This document shows, piece after piece, positions 48,777 to 58,149 of a stretch of 64,000 nt of DNA. Source of the stretch: UBA7446 sp965657545 (GTDB lineage: Bacteria > Bacteroidota > Bacteroidia > Flavobacteriales > Flavobacteriaceae). Below the pieces are notes generated by a model. That model had not been told where the DNA came from and did not search any database. It worked only from the letters and a program-made list of their open reading frames with translations. The translations under genes were made by a program, and so were the position numbers. The stretch lies in contig CBFHOG010000009.1 of assembly GCA_965657545.1 (NCBI GenBank), positions 23,913 to 87,912 of the forward strand, read 5' to 3'. The first letter of the stretch is position 1. Each line of letters starts with the position of its first letter.

Positions 48777-49656
48777 GCCAGTATTGCTGTCTGAGTCTGT
48801 TGCTGGGTTGAACATTAAGCCTGCTTCGATTTATGTGGATGCAACATTTGGCGGCGGTGGTCATTCCAAAGAAATTCTCAAACAGCTAAATGATCAAGGT
48901 CGGCTTTTTGCTTTTGATCAAGATGAAGATGCCCAGCAAAACGCCATTAACGACCCACGCTTTACGCTTATCCCGCATAATTTTAAGCACTTGCATCGTT
49001 TTTTACGGTTTCATAAAGTGGATCAAGTTGATGGTGTTTTGGCAGACCTTGGTGTTTCTTCTCATCAGTTTGACACACCAGATAGAGGCTTTTCTATTCG
49101 ATTTGACGGGCCCTTGGATATGCGAATGAATCAGCAGCAAAAACAAACAGCCAAAGATGTTGTAAATACCTATTCTGAATCGGATTTGGCAGATGTTTTG
49201 TTTGATTTTGGGGAACTGCGAAATGCGCGGAAAATAGCGCGTCAAATGGTGCAAAACAGAACAAGTGAAATCAGCACAACGCAAGAATTAAATGATCTTC
49301 TTTCAGATTTTTTACCAAAAGGCAATGAGCACAAAGTCCTGGCTAAAATATATCAGGCACTACGCATGGAGGTGAATAAGGAAATGGATGTATTGCAAGA
49401 TTTTCTATTGCAGTGTAAAGCGGTTTTAGGTCTTGGCGGAAGGTTAAGTGTTATTAGTTATCATTCTTTAGAAGATCGGTTGGTGAAACGCTTTATTCAA
49501 AACGGAAATTTTGAAAGTGAGCCCAACAAAGATGCTTTTGGAAACGCGGAGAAATATTTTAAAAAGTGCGGAGGTTTGCAGCTGCCCTCACAAAATGAAA
49601 TCAATCAAAATAACAGAGCGCGAAGTGCAAAATTGCGCATTGCGGAACGCATATGA
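48763..49656 (+). CDS. rsmH: 16S rRNA (cytosine1402-N4)-methyltransferase
   Basis: Modifies C1402 in the ribosomal P site. About 297 residues: YHKPVLLSESVAGLNIKPAS, the SAM loop DATFGGGGHSKEIL, ADLGVSSHQFDTPDRGFSIR, FDGPLDMRMN, and a C-terminal GRLSVISYHSLEDRLVKRFI. Several Met codons (48754 to 48766) are possible starts; MMYHKPV is chosen because the family begins one or two residues before YH. It overlaps mraZ by about 14 bp and ftsL by 4 bp. Confidence 0.96.
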   Translation: MMYHKPVLLSESVAGLNIKPASIYVDATFGGGGHSKEILKQLNDQGRLFAFDQDEDAQQNAINDPRFTLIPHNFKHLHRFLRFHKVDQVDGVLADLGVSSHQFDTPDRGFSIRFDGPLDMRMNQQQKQTAKDVVNTYSESDLADVLFDFGELRNARKIARQMVQNRTSEISTTQELNDLLSDFLPKGNEHKVLAKIYQALRMEVNKEMDVLQDFLLQCKAVLGLGGRLSVISYHSLEDRLVKRFIQNGNFESEPNKDAFGNAEKYFKKCGGLQLPSQNEINQNNRARSAKLRIAERI

Positions 49657-49970
49657 AAACAAAAATTTTAAATCTGCTTAAAGGAACATTTTTGGTGCAA
49701 GAAGGGGCGTCAAAAAACTGGCGATTTATCTTATTTGTTTTTTTTCTTGCAGGTCTTATGATTACTGCCTCGCATAAGGTAGATCAGAAAGTGGTGCAAA
49801 TAGCAAAGGCCAACAAAGAGCTGCAGGCTGTTCGTAGTGAGTTTGTTTCTGTGCGTGAGGAAGTGATGCACAAACGCATGGAAACGCAATTGGCAAAGAA
49901 ACTTCAAGTCCAGGGTATTTTTCCTCCCGATAAATCGGCAATTCAAATAATCGTTTTAGTAAATGAATAA
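49653..49970 (+). CDS. ftsL: FtsL-like cell division protein
   Basis: A 105-residue bitopic membrane protein: a short cytoplasmic start, one hydrophobic helix (WRFILFVFFLAGLMITAS, about 23-40), then a periplasmic coiled-coil (about 42-85; KELQAVRSEFVSVREEVMHK). Primary sequence is poorly conserved in FtsL, so the call rests on topology and on the position between rsmH and ftsI. It should recruit the FtsW/FtsI synthase. Confidence 0.85.
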   Translation: MKTKILNLLKGTFLVQEGASKNWRFILFVFFLAGLMITASHKVDQKVVQIAKANKELQAVRSEFVSVREEVMHKRMETQLAKKLQVQGIFPPDKSAIQIIVLVNE

Positions 49971-51957
49971 GCAAAAAAACATGATGTCTCGCGGCTATTT
50001 AGTTGTTTTTGTGCTTTTTGTGCTTGGTATTTCAGTGGGTTATCGTTTGGTTTCTTTACAACTCACTCAAGGAGAAAAGTACCGAGAGTTAGCGGAGAAA
50101 AGGAGTATCAAAAATGTAGAGGTGCTGCCTGTTCGCGGAAACATCTATGCCCAGGATGGTAGCTTGTTGGCGACCTCAGTTTCTAAATACAGCATACATT
50201 TTGACGCCGTTACCGTCAGTGAAAGAGTGTTCCAGAAAGAAGTAGGAGCTTTAAGTGATTCGTTGGCCAAATTACTTGGTAATTCAAGTAATTATTACAC
50301 AAGAATGTTGCGCAACGCTCGTTCAAAACGAAGTCGTTACCAACTCATTGCACGCCGCTTGTCATATCCACAATATCAACGTATTCGAAAATTTCCTATG
50401 TTTCGTTTAGGTGGTGTAAGAGGAGGCTTTATTGTAGAGCGTCAATTTATTCGTGATTTACCTCTTGGGAAAATTGCTGAGCGCACTATAGGTTATGAGC
50501 AACGCAATCCAAACGGGACCTACTTGAAAGTTGGCTTAGAGGGTGCTTATGGAGTGCCGTTAAGGGGTCAATCTGGGCGTCAATTGCGACAACGTATTGC
50601 GAATGGTCAATGGAAGCCATTAACAAACGACTACCAACAAGAGCCTATTGATGGTTTAGATGTATGGACAACACTCGACACCAACTTACAAGATGTTGCG
50701 CATCATGCGTTACTTGGTGCCTTAGAGAAATATGAAGCCGAACATGGAACTGTTATAGTTATGGAAACCAAAACAGGTGCTGTGAGGGCTATTTCAAATT
50801 TGGGGCGTACAAAAGACAATAAATATTTTGAGCGCCTAAATTATGCCGTTGGCGAAGCACACGAGCCTGGATCTACATTTAAGTTATTTGCCCTTATGGC
50901 GGCACTTGAAGACAAAGTGATTGACACCACAACCATGGTGGATACCGAAAAAGGAAAATTGACTTTTTACGGCAAATACCATGTTCGCGATTCAAAACGA
51001 GGAGGTTATGGCGTTATTCCAGTAAGCCAAGTTTTTGAACGCTCCTCAAATACGGGAATTGTAAAGTTGATTTACGAAAATTATAAAGAAAACCCATCCC
51101 AATTTACAGACAGACTTTTGGCAATGGGATTAGACAAGCCTTTGGGTTTATCGATTTCTGGAGAGGGAACACCAAAAATACCACACCCCAAAGACAAAGA
51201 TTGGGACGGATTGGATTTACCTTGGATGGCATTTGGCTACGGCGTTTCACTTACGCCACTTCAAACGCTTAGTTATTACAATGCTATTGCAAATAATGGC
51301 GAACTGGTGTTGCCGCGGTTTGTTTCATCTGTTAGAAGTTTAGATGGTAAGGTAGTGCAGTCTTTTCCTAAGAAAGTATTAAACCCTGCTATTTGCTCTG
51401 AAGAAACACGCTTAAAATTGCATAAATTAATGGAGGGTGTAGTTAAGCACAAGTGGGGAACAGCCCGTAATATTTATGATAAAAAGCTTTCTATTGCTGG
51501 AAAAACAGGCACATGTCAGGTCGATTATACTACGGACAATATGCAGTATGTATCAAGTTTTGTGGGTTATTTTCCAGTTGAAAATCCAACCTATTCTTGC
51601 ATTGTTGTAATACATAAACCCAATAAAAAAATTGGATACTACGGGAATGTTGTGGCTGCACCAGTATTCAAAAAAATAGCGGAATCTGTTATTCATGATA
51701 TTCCACAGAAAAGCACAATAGAATTAAATAAAATAGCGGCACTCACCCATAAAAACGAGAAGCCAAATACAACAGAACTACTTAATAGTGATCTGATGCC
51801 TGATGTTCGGGGATGGTCTGCCATGGAAGCTGTTAGTGTACTTGAAAATCTTGGCCTCTCTGTAACTCTTAAAGGAAAAGGAAAAGTATTACGCCAATCG
51901 CAAAAGCCAGGTGTACAGCTTAAAAAGAATCAAACCGTAACACTAACGCTCACATGA
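49963..51957 (+). CDS. ftsI: Penicillin-binding protein 3-type transpeptidase with PASTA domain
   Basis: Septal peptidoglycan transpeptidase. 664 residues: an N-terminal membrane anchor (YLVVFVLFVLGISVGYRLV), a pedestal domain (about 45-230; RNVEVLPVRGNIYAQDG-type start), then the transpeptidase domain with the SxxK motif EPGSTFKLFALMAALED (about 303), SSN (ERSSNTGIVKLIYE, about 359) and KTG (IAGKTGTCQVDYT, about 515). One PASTA domain (about 602-664; MPDVRGWSAMEAVSVLENLG) ends the protein. It overlaps ftsL by 8 bp and murE by 4 bp. Confidence 0.95.
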   Translation: MNKQKNMMSRGYLVVFVLFVLGISVGYRLVSLQLTQGEKYRELAEKRSIKNVEVLPVRGNIYAQDGSLLATSVSKYSIHFDAVTVSERVFQKEVGALSDSLAKLLGNSSNYYTRMLRNARSKRSRYQLIARRLSYPQYQRIRKFPMFRLGGVRGGFIVERQFIRDLPLGKIAERTIGYEQRNPNGTYLKVGLEGAYGVPLRGQSGRQLRQRIANGQWKPLTNDYQQEPIDGLDVWTTLDTNLQDVAHHALLGALEKYEAEHGTVIVMETKTGAVRAISNLGRTKDNKYFERLNYAVGEAHEPGSTFKLFALMAALEDKVIDTTTMVDTEKGKLTFYGKYHVRDSKRGGYGVIPVSQVFERSSNTGIVKLIYENYKENPSQFTDRLLAMGLDKPLGLSISGEGTPKIPHPKDKDWDGLDLPWMAFGYGVSLTPLQTLSYYNAIANNGELVLPRFVSSVRSLDGKVVQSFPKKVLNPAICSEETRLKLHKLMEGVVKHKWGTARNIYDKKLSIAGKTGTCQVDYTTDNMQYVSSFVGYFPVENPTYSCIVVIHKPNKKIGYYGNVVAAPVFKKIAESVIHDIPQKSTIELNKIAALTHKNEKPNTTELLNSDLMPDVRGWSAMEAVSVLENLGLSVTLKGKGKVLRQSQKPGVQLKKNQTVTLTLT

Positions 51958-53411
51958 AAGTGCTAAAAGACATCTTGTTTGGCGTTTCGTTACAGTCTGT
52001 ATCGGGGAGCACTCATATCCAAATTAGTGATATCACTTTTGATTCGCGAAAAGTTATAGAGAATGCGCTATTTGTTGCGATAAAAGGAACCGCAAACGAT
52101 GGTCACACCCATATTAATGACGCTATTCAAAACGGTGCTGTTGCAATTTTGTGCGAAGAAATACCGTCAAACCCTCAGAAAGATATAACCTATGTTTCAT
52201 GCGTCAATGCACGCCGAGCATTGGCTACAGTTGCCAATCATTGGTATGGTAACCCCAGTGCTGAACTCAAACTGATAGGTGTGACAGGTACAAATGGTAA
52301 GACGTCTGTGGCTACCATGGCATATCAGTTGTTTTATCAAATGGGATACACCTCGGGGTTGTTGTCAACTGTAGAAATACGCATTGGCGAAAAAGTTTTA
52401 CCAAGCACACATACCACTCCAGATGCGCTTACTACAAATAAAATTTTACGCCAAATGGTTGATGATGGTGTGACGCATTGTTTTATGGAAGTATCATCGC
52501 ATGGTATTGACCAAGATAGAATTGCAGACATACAGTTTTCGGGAGGAGTTTTTACCAATCTTTCTCACGACCATTTGGATTATCACAAGGACTTTAAATC
52601 TTATAGAGATACCAAGAAATTATTTTTTGATACACTTCCAAAACATGCTTTTGCACTTGCTAATGCCGATGATAAAAACGGTGCATTTATGCTGCAAAAC
52701 ACCATAGCCACGAAATACTTTTTTGGCATGAGAAGCATTGCAGATTTCCATGTGAAAGTATTAGAGAATAGCTTTTCGGGAATGCTTCTAAAACTACAAC
52801 ACGACGAAGTATGGACACCATTGGTTGGCACATTTAATGCGGCAAATTTTGTTTGTGTTTTTGCTATTGGTATGCTGTTGAAAATGGAAAAAACCGAACT
52901 TTTACCTGTGTTGAGTACAATCAAAGGGGCAACAGGGCGTTTTCAGGCGGTTGCTACTGCTCCCGTTACAGCAATTGTAGATTATGCACACACGCCAGAT
53001 GCACTATTGCAAGTGTTGGAAACCGTAGATAGGCTGCGAACGCGAAACGAAAAGCTTATCACTGTTGTAGGCTGTGGTGGAAATAGAGACAAAGCCAAGC
53101 GTCCACTGATGGCAAAAATAGCCGTTGAAAAAAGTGATTTAACCATTTTTACTTCAGATAACCCTAGAAACGAAAATCCAGAGGAAATCATTTCGGATAT
53201 GCTAAATGGTGTTTCCATGGAAGTAAACCACAAGCATCTTAAGGTTGTAGATAGAGCACAAGCCATAAAAACGGCATGTACTATGGCACAAGATCAAGAT
53301 ATCGTTTTGGTAGTGGGTAAAGGACATGAAACCTATCAAGAACAAAACGGAATACGCCTTCCTTTTGACGATGCAGCAGAATTAAAACAACACCTTCAAA
53401 CCAAGAAATAA
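51954..53411 (+). CDS. murE: UDP-MurNAc-tripeptide synthetase MurE (meso-DAP type)
   Basis: Adds the third amino acid to the peptidoglycan stem. 485 residues with LIGVTGTNGKTSVATMAYQL (ATP loop), STVEIRIGEKVLPSTHTTPD, EVSSHGIDQDRIADIQF, NLSHDHLDYHKDFKSYRDTK and IVDYAHTPDALLQVLE. The recognition motif reads SDNPRNENPEEII; DNPR is typical of enzymes that add meso-diaminopimelate. It shares one base with mraY (TAATG). Confidence 0.97.
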   Translation: MKVLKDILFGVSLQSVSGSTHIQISDITFDSRKVIENALFVAIKGTANDGHTHINDAIQNGAVAILCEEIPSNPQKDITYVSCVNARRALATVANHWYGNPSAELKLIGVTGTNGKTSVATMAYQLFYQMGYTSGLLSTVEIRIGEKVLPSTHTTPDALTTNKILRQMVDDGVTHCFMEVSSHGIDQDRIADIQFSGGVFTNLSHDHLDYHKDFKSYRDTKKLFFDTLPKHAFALANADDKNGAFMLQNTIATKYFFGMRSIADFHVKVLENSFSGMLLKLQHDEVWTPLVGTFNAANFVCVFAIGMLLKMEKTELLPVLSTIKGATGRFQAVATAPVTAIVDYAHTPDALLQVLETVDRLRTRNEKLITVVGCGGNRDKAKRPLMAKIAVEKSDLTIFTSDNPRNENPEEIISDMLNGVSMEVNHKHLKVVDRAQAIKTACTMAQDQDIVLVVGKGHETYQEQNGIRLPFDDAAELKQHLQTKK

Positions 53412-54607
53412 TGCTTTACTATCTGTTTGAATATTTAGAAAAAACGTATCAGTTTCCAGGCGCTTCCTTGTTTGGATATATTTCTTTTCGGGCGGCGGTA
53501 GCCATAATTTTTTCACTTTTGGTTACAGCGGTTCTGGGTAAGCGCATTATTGCCATGTTGCAGCGCTACCAAATGGGTGAGACCATTCGTGACTTAGGAC
53601 TCGATGGACAGCAAGAAAAGGCAGGGACGCCAACTATGGGTGGTTTGATGATTATTTTTGGAACGCTGATTCCCGTTTTACTTCTTACCAAACTCGATAA
53701 TATCTATATTATTTTACTGATAGTTACCACGTTATGGATGGGACTAATAGGCTTTTTAGATGATTACTTAAAAATTAAAAAGAAAGACAAAGCGGGTCTT
53801 AAAGGGCGTTTCAAAATTGTGGGTCAGCTGAGCCTTGGATTACTTGTTGGTGCTGTGTTGTATTTCCATCCCGATGTTACCATTAAGCAACAAATGGATG
53901 TAGATGGTGCTTTTATGCAAGAAGAAAAATCGACCAAAACAACAATTCCACTTCTTAAAAACAATGAGTTTGATTACAGCGATGTAATTGCTTGGGCAGG
54001 CGATGGGGCAGCGGATTACGCCTGGTTGATTTTTATTCCGGCAGTCATTTTTATCATAACTGCCGTTTCTAACGGAGCAAACCTTACCGATGGCGTAGAT
54101 GGGCTGGCAGCCGGAACGGCTTCTGTTTCCGTACTTACCCTAGGGGTTTTTGCGTGGGTATCGGGGAATATCATTTTTGCCGATTACCTCAATGTGATGT
54201 ATATCCCTCAAATTAGTGAAGTGGTTGTTTTTGTGGCTGCTTTTGTGGGTGCTTTAGTTGGGTTTTTGTGGTACAATGCTTATCCAGCCCAAGTATTCAT
54301 GGGCGATACGGGTAGCTTGACCATTGGTGGAATAATTGCAGTGTTGGCATTGGCTGTTCGCAAAGAATTACTGATTCCCATTTTGTGTGGTGTTTTTTTG
54401 ATTGAGAACCTTTCCGTAGTGCTTCAGGTAGGCTATTTCAAATACACCAAAAAGAAATTTGGAGAGGGCAAGCGTATTTTCAAAATGGCGCCTTTGCATC
54501 ACCACTACCAAAAATTAGGATACCACGAAAGTAAAATTGTCAGTCGCTTTTGGATTGTGGCCATCATGCTTGCTATCATCAGTCTTGTAACACTAAAAGT
54601 CAGATAA
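53411..54607 (+). CDS. mraY: Phospho-MurNAc-pentapeptide transferase MraY
   Basis: Integral membrane enzyme making lipid I. 398 residues, longer than the about 360 of E. coli because of an insertion (about residues 160-190; DVDGAFMQEEKSTKTTIPLL) before the catalytic core. Motifs are KAGTPTMGGLMIIFGTLIPV, GFLDDYLKIKKKDKAGLKGR (Asp pair), TDGVDGLAAGTASVSVLTLG and the FMGDTGSLTIGGIIAVLALA segment, plus the MAPLHHHYQKLGYHESKIVS histidines. It shares one base with murD. Confidence 0.97.
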   Translation: MLYYLFEYLEKTYQFPGASLFGYISFRAAVAIIFSLLVTAVLGKRIIAMLQRYQMGETIRDLGLDGQQEKAGTPTMGGLMIIFGTLIPVLLLTKLDNIYIILLIVTTLWMGLIGFLDDYLKIKKKDKAGLKGRFKIVGQLSLGLLVGAVLYFHPDVTIKQQMDVDGAFMQEEKSTKTTIPLLKNNEFDYSDVIAWAGDGAADYAWLIFIPAVIFIITAVSNGANLTDGVDGLAAGTASVSVLTLGVFAWVSGNIIFADYLNVMYIPQISEVVVFVAAFVGALVGFLWYNAYPAQVFMGDTGSLTIGGIIAVLALAVRKELLIPILCGVFLIENLSVVLQVGYFKYTKKKFGEGKRIFKMAPLHHHYQKLGYHESKIVSRFWIVAIMLAIISLVTLKVR

Positions 54608-55884
54608 TGAAAAAATTAGTTGTACTTGGCGGAGGTGAAAGTGGTATTGGTGCGGCACTATTGGCACAGCGTAACAATTGGGACGTTTTGGTGTCAGACG
54701 CTGGCACACTTTCTACAGCAGCGAAGCAAGAGTTTGAATTAAATCATGTCAATTGGGAAGAGTGTGGTCATTCCTTAGATAAAATTTTAGAAGCTTCTTT
54801 GGTAGTAAAAAGCCCTGGAATACCCAATCATGTTCCCGTGATTATCGCCATTGAAAACGCGAAAATTCCAATCGTTTCAGAAATCGAATTTGCCAGTAAT
54901 TATACCAATGCAACGCTTGTTGGTATTACTGGGAGCAATGGTAAAACTACCACTGCAATGCTCACACATCATTTACTAACAGATGGCGGCGTGAATGCAG
55001 GACTTGCAGGGAATATAGGAAATAGCTTTGCCAAGGCGGTTATTGAAGACCAACATGAGGTATATGTATTGGAAATCAGTAGTTTTCAATTGGAACATAT
55101 TCAGAAATTCCATCCGCATATTGCTGTAATCACCAACCTTACTCCCGATCATTTGGATCGATACAATAACTCTTTTGAGGCCTATTGCGATGCCAAGTTT
55201 AACCTTATTAAAAATCAAACCGATAAAGATCATTTTTTGTATGATGCTGAAGATTCATCCATTGCTTCGGGCATAGCCCGACACGATGTGAAAGCAAAAC
55301 AGCATCCATACGCTAACGCTAATTCAACTCCTATGTTTGTCATTGACAATCCTTCGCTTCGCGGTCGCCACAATGCTAAAAATGCGATGGCTGCCGCCAC
55401 TATAGCCCAATTATTTCAATTGAGTAATCAAGAAATTCAGGCTAGTCTCCAAACTTTTCAGGGTGCACCCCACCGTTTGGAACACGTGGTGAATATTCTA
55501 AAAGTGGCATATATCAACGACTCTAAAGCCACAAATGTCAACGCAACTTTTTTTGCTCTTGATAGTATGACCAAACCTACGGTATGGATTGTGGGGGGGG
55601 TTGATAAAGGCAACGATTATACGAGTTTACTACCTCTTGTTCATGAAAAGGTAAAAGCCATTGTTTGCTTGGGAGTAGATAATCAAAAAATTATGGATGT
55701 TTTTGCTCCAGTAGTTAATGTGCTAGTGGAAGCTCAAAGCATGGATATGGCAGTTCATGCAGCGTATAAATTAGCTAAAAAAGGCGATGCGGTATTGCTT
55801 TCGCCAGCTTGTGCAAGTTTTGATTTATTTGAAAATTACGAGGATAGAGGCGATCAATTTAAAGCGGCAGTTAGAAAATTATAA
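54607..55884 (+). CDS. murD: UDP-MurNAc-L-alanine:D-glutamate ligase
   Basis: About 425 residues from MKKLVVLGGGESGIGAALLA (the Rossmann N-terminal domain). ATP loop VGITGSNGKTTTAMLTHHLL, LEISSFQLEHIQKFHPHIAV, NLTPDHLDRYNNSFEAYCDA, PHRLEHVVNILKVAYINDSK and the C-terminal LLSPACASFDLFENYEDRGD are all present. A start at 54550 would lie inside mraY and add unrelated residues. The ATG sits in a TAATG overlap with mraY. Confidence 0.97.
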   Translation: MKKLVVLGGGESGIGAALLAQRNNWDVLVSDAGTLSTAAKQEFELNHVNWEECGHSLDKILEASLVVKSPGIPNHVPVIIAIENAKIPIVSEIEFASNYTNATLVGITGSNGKTTTAMLTHHLLTDGGVNAGLAGNIGNSFAKAVIEDQHEVYVLEISSFQLEHIQKFHPHIAVITNLTPDHLDRYNNSFEAYCDAKFNLIKNQTDKDHFLYDAEDSSIASGIARHDVKAKQHPYANANSTPMFVIDNPSLRGRHNAKNAMAAATIAQLFQLSNQEIQASLQTFQGAPHRLEHVVNILKVAYINDSKATNVNATFFALDSMTKPTVWIVGGVDKGNDYTSLLPLVHEKVKAIVCLGVDNQKIMDVFAPVVNVLVEAQSMDMAVHAAYKLAKKGDAVLLSPACASFDLFENYEDRGDQFKAAVRKL

Positions 55885-55886
55885 AG

Positions 55887-57071
55887 GTGAAATTAAGACA
55901 ATATTTACAGGGCGATAAATCGATTTGGGGAATAGTGGTTTTACTGTCTATTTTCTCCTTCTTACCTGTTTATAGTGCCAGTTCAAATTTGGTTTATGTT
56001 GTGGGTTCTGGATCTGTTTTTGGACACTTGCTTAAGCATATTGCTATTGTTTGTGTGGGTTGGGTTATTATGTATGCGGTGCATCTTGTGCCGTTCCGTT
56101 ATTTTTCTGGTCTTGCCAAAATTGGAATTCCAATAGTTGTCATTTTATTGACAATCACGGCGTTGCAAGGCACCACAATCGATGGCGCAAATGCAAGTCG
56201 GTGGTTAAGTATTCCCATTTTAGGCATGTCGTTTCAAACATCCACACTTGCAACAGTGGTTTTATTGGCTTATGTAGCCGATTATTTTGCTACCAAGCGC
56301 GAAATAAAAATCCACTTTACAGAAAGCTTGATACCGCTTTGGCTTCCTGTATTTGTAGTTGTTGGGTTGATTTTACCTGCCAATTTATCTACAGCATTAC
56401 TCTTATTATTTATGGTAGCTGTTGTGGCTTTTTTAGGTGGATATCCGTTAAAGTATCTTCTTGGAATGTTAGGTTTCGCTATTTTAGGATTGGTCATTTT
56501 TGTATTGCTAGCAAAAGCCTATCCAGATGCGTTTCCAAACCGCGTGGACACTTGGATGAGTAGAATTGATAGTTTTTCGGGGAATGGAACCACCACTACG
56601 GATTATCAAATCGAGCGCGCAAAGGCGGCTGTTGCAGTTGGTGGTGTAGTGGGTATTGGTGCCGGAAAAAGTATGATGAAGAATGTTTTACCTCAGAGCT
56701 CATCGGATTTTATTTATGCCATTATTGCTGAAGAATACGGTATGATTGGCGCGTTGTTTTTACTCTTTTTGTTTCTGTTATTGTTGTTCCGCATTTTGAT
56801 AAATGCCAATAAATCAGAAAGTTTTTTTGGCCAATTATTGATTTTAGCTATGGGCATACCTATCGTTATGCAAGCCTTTATCAATATGGGTGTTGCCGTT
56901 GCCTTATTGCCAGTAACAGGTCAACCGTTACCTCTCATTAGCAGTGGGGGAACATCACTTTGGATGACTTTTTTGGCAATTGGAATTATTCTGAGCGTAA
57001 GCGCCAATCGAAAAGCAGCAATACAAGAAAATGAGTCTAACCCTTTAGCAGTACTAAGTGATGAAGCCTAA
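55887..57071 (+). CDS. ftsW: Septal peptidoglycan glycosyltransferase FtsW
   Basis: A SEDS-family polymerase of lipid II. 394 residues, about ten hydrophobic helices, starting at GTG. Family landmarks are GANASRWLSIPILGMSFQTS, ILPANLSTALLLLFMVAVVA, QIERAKAAVAVGGVVGIGAG, SSSDFIYAIIAEEYGMIGAL and PVTGQPLPLISSGGTSLWMT. It should work with the ftsI product in the same operon. It overlaps murG by 11 bp. Confidence 0.96.
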   Translation: MKLRQYLQGDKSIWGIVVLLSIFSFLPVYSASSNLVYVVGSGSVFGHLLKHIAIVCVGWVIMYAVHLVPFRYFSGLAKIGIPIVVILLTITALQGTTIDGANASRWLSIPILGMSFQTSTLATVVLLAYVADYFATKREIKIHFTESLIPLWLPVFVVVGLILPANLSTALLLLFMVAVVAFLGGYPLKYLLGMLGFAILGLVIFVLLAKAYPDAFPNRVDTWMSRIDSFSGNGTTTTDYQIERAKAAVAVGGVVGIGAGKSMMKNVLPQSSSDFIYAIIAEEYGMIGALFLLFLFLLLLFRILINANKSESFFGQLLILAMGIPIVMQAFINMGVAVALLPVTGQPLPLISSGGTSLWMTFLAIGIILSVSANRKAAIQENESNPLAVLSDEA

Positions 57072-58149
57072 ATGTATCATTTCGGGAGGCGGCACGGGGG
57101 GACATATTTTCCCGGCATTGGCTATTGCCGATGAGATAAAAACACAATTCTCAGAAGCTTCTATTCTTTTTGTTGGCGCCTATAACCGTATGGAAATGCA
57201 ACGTGTTCCCAAAGCAGGCTATCGCATTAAAGGACTGTGGATTTCGGGGTTTGATAGAAAAAATATGTTACGCAATTTGTTGTTTCCATTGAAGTTAGGA
57301 TGGAGTTTGCTACAAGCGTTTATTATTTTAGTTCGATTTCGACCTAATGTTGTTGTGGGTACAGGTGGTTTTGCAAGCGGACCTTTGGTTTTTGTGGCGT
57401 CCATGCTTGGAATCCCTTCTTTGTTACAAGAGCAAAATGCTTTTCCCGGCGTCACGAACAAACAACTTGCGCAACGCGCTCATGCCATTTGTTTGGGGAG
57501 TGCCGCAGCACAGAAATTCTTTCCAAAAGAGAAATCTTTGGTGACTGGAAACCCAGTTCGCGCAGCGTTGTTTGAAGATATTTCAAAGGCCGACGCTTGT
57601 AAAATTTTAGGAATCGATTCAAATAAATTTACCCTCTTAGTTATGGGTGGAAGTTTGGGTGCGCGAAAAATCAATCAACTTATCAAAAATCATTTACATG
57701 ATATCCAACAACTTGACGTTCAACTCATCTGGCAATGCGGAAATCTTTACGCCACTGAATATCAACCCTACGCAAACGCAAACACCCACGTGGTTCCGTT
57801 CATCAACCATATGTCCGCAGCATATACAGCCGCAGACCTTGTGGTCTCGCGTGCAGGTGCGTTAGCCATTTCTGAATTGTGCTTGATGGGTAAACCAACC
57901 TTGTTTATCCCATCGCCCAATGTGGCAGAAAACCATCAAGAAAAAAATGCGCAAGCACTTGTAGATAAACATGCTGCTAAAATGGTGGTAGAGCAAAATG
58001 CCGATGAAATGTTTTGGCCTTCGCTCAAAACATTAATTGAAGATCAATCACAACGAATTTTACTTGGAGAAAATATCAAATCGTTTGCACATCCAAACGC
58101 GACAAAAGACATTGTGAAAAAACTAAAACAACTCATTTCTCATGAATAA
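57061..58149 (+). CDS. murG: UDP-GlcNAc transferase MurG (lipid II synthesis)
   Basis: Peripheral membrane glycosyltransferase adding GlcNAc to lipid I. About 362 residues: MKPKCIISGGGTGGHIFPAL (G-loop 1), NVVVGTGGFASGPLVFVASM, QEQNAFPGVTNKQLAQRAH, VMGGSLGARKINQLIKNHL and VVSRAGALAISELCLMGKPT, followed by ENHQEKNAQALVDKHAA. The ATG at 57061 is used; a GTG one codon earlier is also in frame. It overlaps murC by 8 bp. Confidence 0.97.
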   Translation: MKPKCIISGGGTGGHIFPALAIADEIKTQFSEASILFVGAYNRMEMQRVPKAGYRIKGLWISGFDRKNMLRNLLFPLKLGWSLLQAFIILVRFRPNVVVGTGGFASGPLVFVASMLGIPSLLQEQNAFPGVTNKQLAQRAHAICLGSAAAQKFFPKEKSLVTGNPVRAALFEDISKADACKILGIDSNKFTLLVMGGSLGARKINQLIKNHLHDIQQLDVQLIWQCGNLYATEYQPYANANTHVVPFINHMSAAYTAADLVVSRAGALAISELCLMGKPTLFIPSPNVAENHQEKNAQALVDKHAAKMVVEQNADEMFWPSLKTLIEDQSQRILLGENIKSFAHPNATKDIVKKLKQLISHE